Shown here piece by piece: positions 25,207 to 33,329 of a stretch of DNA of 64,000 bases. How positions within the stretch are numbered: position 1 is the stretch's first letter; every line of letters starts with the position of its first letter. The notes beneath the pieces are model-generated. The model was not told the origin of the DNA. It made no database searches and saw only the letters and a list, made by a program, of their open reading frames with translations. The position numbers and the translations under genes are program-made. This DNA comes from Candidatus Competibacteraceae bacterium (lineage in GTDB: Bacteria; Pseudomonadota; Gammaproteobacteria; Competibacterales; Competibacteraceae). Location: positions 558,001 to 622,000 of the forward strand of contig JADJQQ010000004.1 of NCBI GenBank assembly GCA_016712625.1, given 5' to 3'.

Positions 25207-26926
25207 AACCTGGTCTCGAACGGCCGATGGCGCGGCTGAGCAGGATCACCGGTCCGATGCCAGCCAGCACCACCGCCAGTGCAAAACTGGCCGAATCCGC
25301 CAACCGCTCATCTGACGCCAGTTCGTAAGTCCGCACCGCCAGCGTGTTGAAGTTAAAAGGTCGAAGAATCAGTGTGGCCGGCAATTCCTTAAGCACATCG
25401 ACAAACACTAAGAGCACAGCGGTCAATAAACTGCCGCGCAACATCGGAATATGCACGCGCCACAACACCGCGCGCGGCGTCGCTCCCAGCGCGCGAGCAG
25501 CGTCATCCATGCTTGGCCGGATGCGCGCCAACCCCGCTTCCACGCTATGTAAGGCCACCGGCAGAAACCGCGTACAGTAGGCGAACAACAGCGCCATCAC
25601 CGTGCCGCTCAACAGCAAGCCGGTGGACAGTCCCAGCCATTGCCGCGCCCAGCCGTCCACACCGCGGTCGATGGCGGCCAGCGGCAACATCACTCCGATG
25701 GCAACTACCGTGCCGGGCACGGCGTAACCCAAGCCGGCGCCGCGCACCGCTGCCCGCGCCAACGGTCGCGGCCGCAAGCGCTGGCCATACCCCAGCAACA
25801 GCGCCAGCGCCAGAATCAACAACGCCGCGCCCAGCGCCAGCGATAAACTGTGGCTCAGCAAGTGCCAGAAGCGTCCGTCCATCATGCGCGGCGCGGTGCG
25901 GAACGCCCAGATCGCCAACTGTCCGGCGGGTAGTAGAAACCCGAACAGCAGAGGCAACAGGCAAGCCAGAGTCGCCAACCATCGCCAACGGCCCCGCAGC
26001 GCGAGGCGGGCGGGCCGAAACTGCCGGTTGCCGGTATGATGAAAGCGCGCCAGCCGGCGTGAAAATCGCTCGAACACCAGCAGCGCGAACACGAACAGCA
26101 ACAACAGTCCCGCGAGTTGGGCGGCGGCTATGCTGTCGTTCATCCCGTACCAGACCCGAAAAATGCCGGTGGTAAACGTACTCACCCCAAAATACTGCAC
26201 GGTGCCGTAATCCGCCAATGCCTCCATTTGCACCAGCGATACGCCGGCGATCAGCGCCGGCCGTGCCATTGGCAGCGAGACCGCATGAAACCGTCGCCAA
26301 GGCCCTGCCCCCAGGGAGCGACTGACTTCCAGCACCGCGACCGACTGTTCGAGAAAAGCCGCTCGCGCCAGCAGATAAACGTAAGGATAAAGCACCAACG
26401 CCAGCATCAGCACCGCGCCGGGCAATGAACGGATTTCAGGAAACCAATAATCCTGGCGACTCCAGTGAAAACTCTCCCGCAACGCGGTTTGCACCGGGCC
26501 GGCGAAATCCAGCAAGCCAGTGTAAGTGTAAGCAATGATGTAGGCCGGAATCGCCATCGGCAGCAAAAGCATCCATTCGAACAGCCGACGACCGGGAAAT
26601 TCGTGGATGCTGGTCAACCAAGCGGCAGGCACACCGATCAACAAGGTACCCACGCCGACGCCCAGCATCAGTAACAGCGAATTGCGGACATAATCCGCCA
26701 GCACGGTATCGGCCAGATGCCGCCAGACCGCGCCGGCCGGTTGCAGCGCGGTTACAAACACGGTCAGCACCGGCAGCGCCAGTAACAAAGAGACCCCGAC
26801 CACCAGTAACACCCAGCGGTCGAGGCCAACCCACTGCGCTCGCAACCACTGGAAAAATCCGTGCCCAGCGATAGGAGACGTGGCGAGCCGGGGCGCGGAC
26901 GCCCCTGGTTCGAGGGAAACGGTCAC
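25190..26926 (-). CDS. fbpB: Ferric iron ABC transporter permease
   Basis: A 578-residue permease with about twelve membrane helices formed by two fused binding-protein-dependent transport domains, the arrangement typical of FbpB/SfuB. The two cytoplasmic EAA-like loops are recognisable (VSRSLGAGPWRRFHAVSLPM in the first half and AARALGATPRAVLWRVHIPM in the second). The start is GTG at 26926, 20 nt after the fbpA stop. It works with FbpA and FbpC to bring periplasmic Fe(III) into the cytoplasm. Confidence 0.9.
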   Translation of the reverse strand: MTVSLEPGASAPRLATSPIAGHGFFQWLRAQWVGLDRWVLLVVGVSLLLALPVLTVFVTALQPAGAVWRHLADTVLADYVRNSLLLMLGVGVGTLLIGVPAAWLTSIHEFPGRRLFEWMLLLPMAIPAYIIAYTYTGLLDFAGPVQTALRESFHWSRQDYWFPEIRSLPGAVLMLALVLYPYVYLLARAAFLEQSVAVLEVSRSLGAGPWRRFHAVSLPMARPALIAGVSLVQMEALADYGTVQYFGVSTFTTGIFRVWYGMNDSIAAAQLAGLLLLFVFALLVFERFSRRLARFHHTGNRQFRPARLALRGRWRWLATLACLLPLLFGFLLPAGQLAIWAFRTAPRMMDGRFWHLLSHSLSLALGAALLILALALLLGYGQRLRPRPLARAAVRGAGLGYAVPGTVVAIGVMLPLAAIDRGVDGWARQWLGLSTGLLLSGTVMALLFAYCTRFLPVALHSVEAGLARIRPSMDDAARALGATPRAVLWRVHIPMLRGSLLTAVLLVFVDVLKELPATLILRPFNFNTLAVRTYELASDERLADSASFALAVVLAGIGPVILLSRAIGRSRPGYDAVS

Positions 26927-26946
26927 ATCGGCGGAATCTTATCGGT

Positions 26947-27980
26947 TCACTTCCATCCCGCCCGATCCATTAATTGCACGGCGGCGGCGTTCAGTTCGCC
27001 CAGTTTGGCGACGTTGAGGGTATCGGCCTTGAACTCGCCCCAGGCTTTGAGGGTGGCGCTGGGCGGCATCGCCGGATTGACGGGATATTCGTTGTTGGTT
27101 TCAGCGTACCAGCGCTGGGCGGCATCGCTGGCCATGAACTCCAGCAGCTTGACGGCGTTGTCGCGATTGCGGGCATGGGCGGTGACACCGGCTCCGCTGA
27201 CGTTGACGTGCGCACCGCTTGTAGCGGCGTTAGGCCAGAATACGGCGACTTTGGCGGCGGCTTGCTTTTCCGCCTCATCGCTGGCGTTGACCATGCCGCC
27301 GAGGTAGTAGGTATTCGCCAGCGTCACATCGCACTCGCCGGCGGCGACGGCTTTAATCTGGTCGCGATCACCGCCTTTGGGAGATCGGGCGAAGTTGGCG
27401 ACTAGTCCCTTAGCCCACTCTTCGGCCTTGGCTTCGCCGTCATGGCTGATCCGGCCAGCGACCAGCGATTGATTGTAGATGCTATCCGAGGAACGGACGC
27501 ATACCTTGCCTTTCCATTTTGGATCGGCCAACGCTTCGTAGCTGGATAGATCAGCGGGCTTGACTCGTTCCTTGGCGTAGATAATCGGCCGGGCACGCAC
27601 CGACAGCCCGTACCAGTAGCCGTCGGGATCGCGATAGGCGGCGGGAATCTTCGCGGCGAGCATCTCTGACTTGACGGCTTGCAACACGCCAGCCTTTTGC
27701 GCGGCGGCCAGACGGCCGGCGTCGGTGGTCAGCAACACGTCGGCTGGGGTATTCACGCCTTCGCTTTGCAGCCGCTGCAACAGGGTTTCTTCCTTGTCCG
27801 TCACCAGGTTGATGGCGATGCCGGTCTGCTTGCTGAAATCATCCAGCAACGGCTTGATCAGGTCTTCCTTGCGGGCCGAGTAAACATTGACCTCGCCAGC
27901 CGCCATGACAGGTACGGCCAACAGCCCGGACAGGAGGCAAACGAGCGATAAGAGAAAGAACGGTTATATCGGGCGGGCAT
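26947..27980 (-). CDS. fbpA: Fe(III) ABC transporter substrate-binding protein; 1-nt frameshift in the signal peptide
   Basis: A periplasmic iron-binding protein: mature part begins AAGEVNVYSARKEDLIKPLL and contains the paired Tyr expected to bind ferric iron in LANTYYLGG. In the mature-part frame there is a stop (TAA) just before the signal-peptide core FFLLSLVCLLSGLLA and no ATG. The natural start is ATG 27980, with GGAG 6 nt upstream, reading MPARYNR. One missing base near 27957-27964 would join MPARYNR to FFLLSL. The total length (1034 nt) is one short of a multiple of three, as expected. It is the first gene of fbpABC. Confidence 0.88.
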
Positions 27981-28010
27981 CGAACACTCCACGACTTTAA
28001 GATTCAGCTC

Positions 28011-28031
28011 AAATGATATTAATTCTCATTT
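28011..28031 (-). promoter_or_regulatory. Fur box upstream of fbpABC
   Basis: The core at 28014-28028 is TGATATT-A-ATTCTCA, which differs from the 7-1-7 Fur motif TGATAAT-N-ATTATCA at one base in each half and is flanked by AAA and TT. It lies 31 nt upstream of the fbpA start at 27980, suitable for blocking transcription when iron is plentiful. The match is visible. Binding is inferred from the motif and from the iron-import genes it precedes. Confidence 0.72.
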
Positions 28032-28227
28032 AATCTGTAAAGCGGTGTTCCGAAAATAATTTAATTGAGTAAAACGCTCATCTATTCTATTGAATGAGGC
28101 AAATCCAGATTACCGAACAACATAATTTGACCAATAAATCTGTCTAGTCATGGTAGGTTAAAAATATCATCGAAGTCTCGGCTTTCAGCGAGAGATCAAC
28201 GAGCGCGGCTTCGTCACGGTCAACCGA

Positions 28228-29271
28228 TCAAACCGCATTTTTCCTAGGGTCAAACGCATCCCGCACTGCTTCACCGACGAACACCAGCAAGCTCAACATC
28301 AACGCCACCACCGCGAAACCAGCGATGCCCAGCCATGGCGCTTGCAGGTTGTCCTTACCCTGGCGCAGCAAATCGCCCAGGGAAGCCGAACCCGGCGGCA
28401 GGCCCAAACCGAGAAAATCCAACGCGGTCAGCGCGACGATGGAACCGGAGAGAATGAAGGGCATGAAAGTCAAGGTCGCCACCATGGCGTTGGGCAGCAT
28501 GTGCTTGAACATGATCCGTCCGTCCGTCATGCCCAAGGCGCGGGCGGCCCGGACATAATCGAAATTGCGGGCGCGCAAAAATTCGGCCCGCACCACGCCG
28601 ACCAAGGAAGTCCAACTAAACAGCATCAGTACTAGCAACAGCGTCCAGAAACCCGGCGTCACCACGCTGGACACGATGATCAAAATGAACAGTTGCGGCA
28701 ACCCGCCCCAGATTTCCAGGAAGCGCTGGAAGAACAGATCAATTTTTCCGCCGAAATAGCCCTGCGCCGCGCCCGCCGCCACACCGATGACCGAGGAGGT
28801 CAAGGTCAGCAGCAGACCGAACAGCACCGAAATCCGCAACCCGTAGATCAAGCGCGCCAGTACGTCGCGGCCCTGATCGTCGGTGCCTAACCAGTTTTCG
28901 GCGGACGGCGGCGCGGGCGCGGGAACTGGCAGGTTATAATTCACTGTGTCGTGCCGAAAGCGGATCGGCGGCCACAGCATCCAGCCGTTTTCGTTGATCA
29001 AATTGGCCAGAAATGGATCACGGTAATTCGCTTCGCTGGGAAAGACGCCGCCAAAATCGGTTTCGGCATAATCCTTGAACACCGGGAAATACAATACGCC
29101 TTGGTGTTTCACCAACCACGGTCGGTCGTTGGCGATAAACTCCGCGCCCAGACTCAGGCCGAACAGCAGCAGAAATAACCACAGCGACCACCAGCCGCGC
29201 CGGTTGGCGCGAAATTGGGCGAAACGGCGGCGGGTCAGCGGAGTGATATGGATACCCAAGCGTTCCAGCAT
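28228..29271 (-). CDS. yejE: Oligopeptide/microcin C-type ABC transporter permease
   Basis: A 347-residue permease of the OppC/YejE family. It has one N-terminal helix (about 28-45), a long periplasmic segment containing DRPWLVKHQGVLYFPVF (a YejE hallmark), then five helices with the transport-domain EAA loop (RAARALGMTDGRIMFKHMLPNA). It follows yejB by 3 nt. The expected ATPase gene yejF should come next on this strand, but instead there is a 247-nt gap and then fbpA. Confidence 0.9.
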   Translation of the reverse strand: MLERLGIHITPLTRRRFAQFRANRRGWWSLWLFLLLFGLSLGAEFIANDRPWLVKHQGVLYFPVFKDYAETDFGGVFPSEANYRDPFLANLINENGWMLWPPIRFRHDTVNYNLPVPAPAPPSAENWLGTDDQGRDVLARLIYGLRISVLFGLLLTLTSSVIGVAAGAAQGYFGGKIDLFFQRFLEIWGGLPQLFILIIVSSVVTPGFWTLLLVLMLFSWTSLVGVVRAEFLRARNFDYVRAARALGMTDGRIMFKHMLPNAMVATLTFMPFILSGSIVALTALDFLGLGLPPGSASLGDLLRQGKDNLQAPWLGIAGFAVVALMLSLLVFVGEAVRDAFDPRKNAV

Positions 29272-29274
29272 CGC

Positions 29275-30381
29275 TCAGCCCTGCCGCGTGGCGAAGTCGA
29301 TGCGCGGATCGACCCAGTGGTACGTTAAATCGTTGACTAAATTCAGCAGCAGGCCGATCAAACTGAACACGTAGAGCGTGCCGAACATCACTGGATAATC
29401 GCGCTTGATCACCGCCTCGAAGCCCAGCAGACCGAGGCCATCCAACGAAAAGATGACCTCGATCAGCAGTGAACCGGTGAACAGCATCCCAACCAGCGTC
29501 CCCGGAAATCCGGCGATCACCAGCAACATGGCGTTGCGGAACACATGCCCATACAACACCTGTCGTTCGTTCAAGCCCTTGGCGCGAGCGGTCATCACGT
29601 ATTGCTTGTTGATTTCGTCCAGAAAGGAATTTTTGGTGAGCATGGTCAACGAGGCGAAGCCACCAATCACCATCGCCGTCACCGGTAAGGCCAGATGCCA
29701 GAAATAATCGACAATTCGCGCCGGCCAACTCAACTCCGCCCAGTTATCCGACACCAAGCCGCGCAACGGGAACCAGTCCAGATAGCGCCCGCCAGCGAAC
29801 ACGATGACCAACAGGATGGCGAACAGAAAGGCGGGAATGGCATAACCGACGATCACCGCCGCGCTGCTTAACACGTCAAAACGCGAGCCGTCGCGCACCG
29901 CCTTGGCGATTCCCAGCGGAATCGAAATCAGATAAATCAACAGGGTGCTCCACACGCCGAGCGAGATGGAGACCGGCAATTTATCCAACACCAAATCCAA
30001 TACGGGACGATCACGAAAATAACTGTTGCCAAGATCGAAGGTGAGGTAATCGCCGATCATTCGCCCAAATCGGATATAGGCGGGTTGGTCGAAGCCGAAC
30101 TGGCGGTTGAGTTCAGCGACGAAGACGGGATCAAGTCCCTGCGCGCCACGATACGCGCCATTGCCACTAGCGTTTTGCTGTCCGGTCCTGCTTCGGCCCG
30201 CCTCCACCCCCTCGCCGCCGCCGACCCGTGACGTTGCCGAAACGGCGGTGCCCTTGAGTTGCGCCAACAATTGTTCCACCGGTCCACCCGGAGCGATCTG
30301 GACGATGGCGAAATTGATGGCGATGATGCCAAGCAGTGTCAGCGGAATCAGCGCCAGACGGCGCAGGATGTAGGTATACAT
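29275..30381 (-). CDS. yejB: Oligopeptide/microcin C-type ABC transporter permease
   Basis: A 368-residue permease of the OppB/YejB family starting MYTYILRRLALIPLTLLGI, the usual first helix. It has a periplasmic region with the family segment FNRQFGFD-like LNRQFGFDQPAYIRFG, and an EAA loop YVMTARAKGLNERQVLYGHVFRNA. A Gly/Ala/Arg-rich insertion (about residues 40-75, SATSRVGGGEGVEAG..) is longer than usual. With YejE it forms the channel, and its binding protein YejA is encoded 2.9 kb away on the same strand. Confidence 0.9.
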   Translation of the reverse strand: MYTYILRRLALIPLTLLGIIAINFAIVQIAPGGPVEQLLAQLKGTAVSATSRVGGGEGVEAGRSRTGQQNASGNGAYRGAQGLDPVFVAELNRQFGFDQPAYIRFGRMIGDYLTFDLGNSYFRDRPVLDLVLDKLPVSISLGVWSTLLIYLISIPLGIAKAVRDGSRFDVLSSAAVIVGYAIPAFLFAILLVIVFAGGRYLDWFPLRGLVSDNWAELSWPARIVDYFWHLALPVTAMVIGGFASLTMLTKNSFLDEINKQYVMTARAKGLNERQVLYGHVFRNAMLLVIAGFPGTLVGMLFTGSLLIEVIFSLDGLGLLGFEAVIKRDYPVMFGTLYVFSLIGLLLNLVNDLTYHWVDPRIDFATRQG

Positions 30382-30770
30382 AAATAAAACAGATAGCTAT
30401 GAATTCTGGATTAGAGTAATTTTGCAAGATTATGATGAAGAATCCCGCCTTAAGGAATGACGGGTTTTAGAGTCTTATGCGTTCAGAGCTTTGGGGGAAA
30501 TCAAGGCCAAGGGATAAGAAAAGGAGTTTACCCCCACCCCTTACATCCCCGATCGCCCTGGGGTCGGGGTAGCCCTCACCCTCGCGGCCAAGGAAGTCGC
30601 CGAAACCGACGACCAAAGACTCGAACGTGTGGAATTAACTAGCGGCGCGGCACGTTGACATCAGCGTCGGACAAACGCTTAACCTCTTAAGTGAGGGGCA
30701 ACCGCAGGCCGGCGGGGATTAAGAAGCATAGCATCTCGACAATCCCCTCGGCTGCCAGGTCAGGCAGGAC
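30382..30770. other. Intergenic region, no gene seen
   Basis: 389 nt between yejB and a small lipoprotein gene. A short inverted repeat (CCCG..CGGG then TTTT near 30445-30470) could be a weak plus-strand hairpin. Pyrimidine-rich C-runs occur at about 30528-30590. The only open frame (30457-30642) has no start signal or recognisable composition. Nothing more can be supported. Confidence 0.5.
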
Positions 30771-31145
30771 TTAGCACTTGTTAGCGGCTTTGAGTAGCGC
30801 ATTGCACGGTGGGTTTCTAGGAGCGGGCGCTTTGTTAGCCGTTGGCTTGCGGAGTGTCTTATCGCTCGGCGCTGAGGATGCGATTTGACTGCAAATTGCG
30901 TCAGATACGGTGCGACCAGTAATGCCTACAGCACCAGTAACATAGCAGTTATACTGATCACCAGATTTAGTTTGAACCAGGTAGTCGGTTCGGACGCCAC
31001 TATCCCGCCGATTGCTGATAGTGAAATCTTCCTTCTGGATACCAAGCGCAAAGGCAGTGCGCTCCTCAACGGAGTCTGAGGTAACAGCTACTGATGCACA
31101 ACCCGAGACAGAAAGCGCAACGAGTAAACAAATCGCGATTTTCAA
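30771..31145 (-). CDS. Small putative lipoprotein of unknown function
   Basis: A 124-residue protein with a lipoprotein signal: basic start, hydrophobic ICLLVALSV and lipobox VSGC followed by ASVAVTSD. The rest has Cys residues in YNCYVTGAVG and DAICSQIA, and a Lys/Pro/Asn-rich tail ending in KC. A strong GGAGG lies 6 nt before TTG 31145. Another TTG at 31151 touches the GGAGG and is too close. I do not recognise the family. It sits alone between yejB and a NUDIX gene, in a region with more AT and long gaps, perhaps acquired. Confidence 0.65.
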   Translation of the reverse strand: MKIAICLLVALSVSGCASVAVTSDSVEERTAFALGIQKEDFTISNRRDSGVRTDYLVQTKSGDQYNCYVTGAVGITGRTVSDAICSQIASSAPSDKTLRKPTANKAPAPRNPPCNALLKAANKC

Positions 31146-31619
31146 GGACAACCTCCGGATAGTAAGTTTAAGATTTTTGTGGCGCCAAAGCGGCTTCGCT
31201 TTTCTGGTCTATCTCGTATTGATCAAGTGCGTAGACAGATCGAAGACAGCAGGTATCTAGCCGATCAGCATTATTTGAAGGATATGCCCTATAACGCCAA
31301 CGAACGGTCGGCTGACGTTGCAGAACGGAAGCCAAGGCAAGAAGTTAACATAAAACAACGCATGACGATTCCCTTTCGCCACAATGAAGGGTAGCACAAA
31401 GCCATGGTGGCAGACTTAGTACCTAACATTTGGAGCTTGTCAGGAATTTTTTATTTGTGAGATATACCAAATCATTAAATAAAAGAATGATATACGACGC
31501 AGCAAACGCCGGTAACGCGAAGCACCGAAATGCTGGATAAACGGCGTTGGATCTATTAGGGTTATTGTGCTTAGCCAGATCAGTGCGCCTGATCATCAAA
31601 TACTCAATCCTACCTTGAC
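31146..31619. other. AT-richer intergenic region, no gene seen
   Basis: 474 nt, noticeably richer in A/T than neighbours, especially 31430-31500. A minus-strand open frame (31423-31653) overlaps the NUDIX start and has no start signal. A stretch at 31285-31325 superficially resembles an integron recombination site but fails the core-site pattern. No promoter is assigned with confidence. Confidence 0.5.
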
Positions 31620-32161
31620 ATGCCCAAAGCTGAGATTGAAACCCTCGCCTCAAAAGTCGTCTACCAAAACCGGTGGATGACTGTTCGAGAAGATCAAATC
31701 CGTCGTCAAAACGGCAGCCTGGAATCTACGGCGTCGTCGAGAAATCCGACTTTGCCGTGATCGCCGCCGTTCAAGACAATTTTATGTATTTAGTCGAGCA
31801 ATATCGCTATCCCGTGGGCGCTCGTTGCTGGGAGTTTCCGCAGGGCACTTGGGACCACGGCAACAACGACCCACTCGAATTGGCCAAAGCTGAACTGCGC
31901 GAGGAAACCGGCCTCACGGCGGGCCGCATCCACCATGTCGCCAAGCTGCACGAAGCCTACGGCTACTCCACACAAGCGTTCGATCTGTTTTTCGCCACCG
32001 ATCTGCGCCAAGGCGAGCCGCAATTGGAGCCGGAGGAGCATGGGTTGATTGCAAAAGCCTTTCCGATCCACTCCGTGGAAGACATGATTTGCGCGGGCCA
32101 AATCACGGATGCCGTCACAGTGGCCAGCTTTGGCTTGCTCCGCCTGAAACGGTTGCTGTGA
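31620..32161 (+). CDS. NUDIX hydrolase (ADP-ribose pyrophosphatase-like); 1-nt frameshift
   Basis: A NUDIX enzyme of about 180 residues hydrolysing nucleoside diphosphates linked to another group. The N-terminus from ATG 31620 (MPKAEIETLASKVVYQNRW) and the main domain are in different frames. Adding one C near 31718-31719 joins DQIRRQNGS to PGIYGVVEKSDFAV. The NUDIX box is present: G(x5)E(x7)REETGL as GTWDHGNNDPLELAKAELREE in outline, followed by a HEAYGYSTQAFDLFFA segment typical of ADP-ribose pyrophosphatases. Length is one base short of a multiple of three. Substrate is not certain. Confidence 0.85.
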
Positions 32162-32215
32162 AAAAATGCGCCCCACTTCGAGAAAATAAATGCGAGTTAT
32201 GAGGTGCGAAATTCC

Positions 32216-32977
32216 ATGATCAGAAGATCGATCCTAGCGGCTATCGCCGTATTTGCGATGTGCGGCGCATCCTGGGGACAACAATCGCACAGTTACGATC
32301 AACAACCAACGATCACGGTCAGCGGGGAAGCAGTCGTGAACGTCAAACCGGACAAGATCGTGATCCGGTTCGGCATCGAAACCTGGGACCCCAATATTGC
32401 CAACGCCAAGGAAAAGAACAATGAAATACTCAGGAAAACCATCGGTATGGCGAAAGAACTGGGCGTCTTGGAAAAAGAGGTGCAAACCGATTACCTCTCC
32501 ATAGAACCCCGCTGGAAAGATGAATACCGCAATGAAGGTTTTATTGGCTATTTTGTCAGAAACTCCATCGTCATCACCCTGAGTGATATCGCCAAAGTCG
32601 AGGCGCTGGTTACCAAAGCTTTACAGGGTGGGGTCAATTATATTCACGGCGTGGAATATGAAACGACCGACTTAAAGAAATACCGCGAGCAGGCGCGGGA
32701 ACTCGCCCTGAAAGCGGCCAAGGAGAAAGCGGATAAAATGGCCGCCGTCCTGGGCCAATCCATCGGCGCGCCGCTTCGGATCACTGAAAGCCCTGGCAAC
32801 TCATTTTGGTGGTACGGATCCAGTTGGGGCGGATGGGGCTATGGACGAAGCCAAGCCATGAATCAAAATGTGAGCCAAAACGCGCCGGACGGCTCGGGCG
32901 CAGCGGGTCAAACTATCGCGCTCGGCACACTCGGTATCCGCGCCAACGTGGAAGTGGTTTTTGAAATGAGAAGGTAA
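32216..32977 (+). CDS. SIMPL-domain (DUF541) periplasmic protein
   Basis: A 253-residue exported protein with signal peptide MIRRSILAAIAVFAMCGASWG and a SIMPL/DUF541 domain, recognisable by ITVSGEAVVNVKPDKIVIRFGIETW and by VGxxx-type repeats such as ALKAAKEKADKMAAVLGQSIG. Members resemble the E. coli oxidative-stress protein YggE. A Trp/Gly-rich loop near residue 195-210 (SSWGGWGYG) is present. GAGG lies 11 nt before ATG 32216, and a GTG at 32204 is a less likely start. The molecular function of the family is poorly defined. Confidence 0.85.
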   Translation: MIRRSILAAIAVFAMCGASWGQQSHSYDQQPTITVSGEAVVNVKPDKIVIRFGIETWDPNIANAKEKNNEILRKTIGMAKELGVLEKEVQTDYLSIEPRWKDEYRNEGFIGYFVRNSIVITLSDIAKVEALVTKALQGGVNYIHGVEYETTDLKKYREQARELALKAAKEKADKMAAVLGQSIGAPLRITESPGNSFWWYGSSWGGWGYGRSQAMNQNVSQNAPDGSGAAGQTIALGTLGIRANVEVVFEMRR

Positions 32978-33056
32978 GCGCCGCGAAGCCAGCGGGATAA
33001 CCCACTGAATCACCCTCAATCATCCGTAAATTCAGCCTTTTCAGAAGCGAAATCGA

Positions 33057-33290
33057 ATGCAACGCTACAAAAACCTCAACGGAAATTCAGGCGTCAAGGC
33101 CTACGAAATCAACCAAGACTCCATCATCGTGGAATTTACGACCGGCAGCTGCTATTTGTACACCAACGAAAGCGCCGGCGCGCCCCATATCACCGCAATG
33201 CACCGCTTGGCCCAACTCGGCAAAGGACTCAATACCTACATCAATCAAAATACCCACATGGCCTACGCCAAAGACCTTCGACCAGATTAG
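33057..33290 (+). CDS. Small conserved hypothetical protein (KTSC-like)
   Basis: A 77-residue protein, MQRYKNLNGNSGVKAYEI.., with alternating beta-strand-like segments (DSIIVEFTTG, CYLYTNESAG) and a helix (MHRLAQLGKGLNTYIN). It resembles a common group of short bacterial proteins related to the KTSC domain, which has no firm function. AGAAG lies upstream of the ATG at a workable distance. It stands between the SIMPL gene and the convergent yejA. Confidence 0.65.
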   Translation: MQRYKNLNGNSGVKAYEINQDSIIVEFTTGSCYLYTNESAGAPHITAMHRLAQLGKGLNTYINQNTHMAYAKDLRPD

Positions 33291-33329
33291 CAATCGGCGG
33301 CCGTTGGAAGGGCGGAATCGAAAGGCGAT

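Noticed and set aside
31285..31325. Stretch resembling an integron attC site near the small lipoprotein gene
   Set aside because: The expected core pairs (RYYYAAC and GTTRRRY) are not both present and no integrase gene is in the window.
31423..31653. Minus-strand 76-codon frame before the NUDIX gene
   Set aside because: No ribosome-binding site, no domain, and it overlaps the well-supported NUDIX N-terminus.
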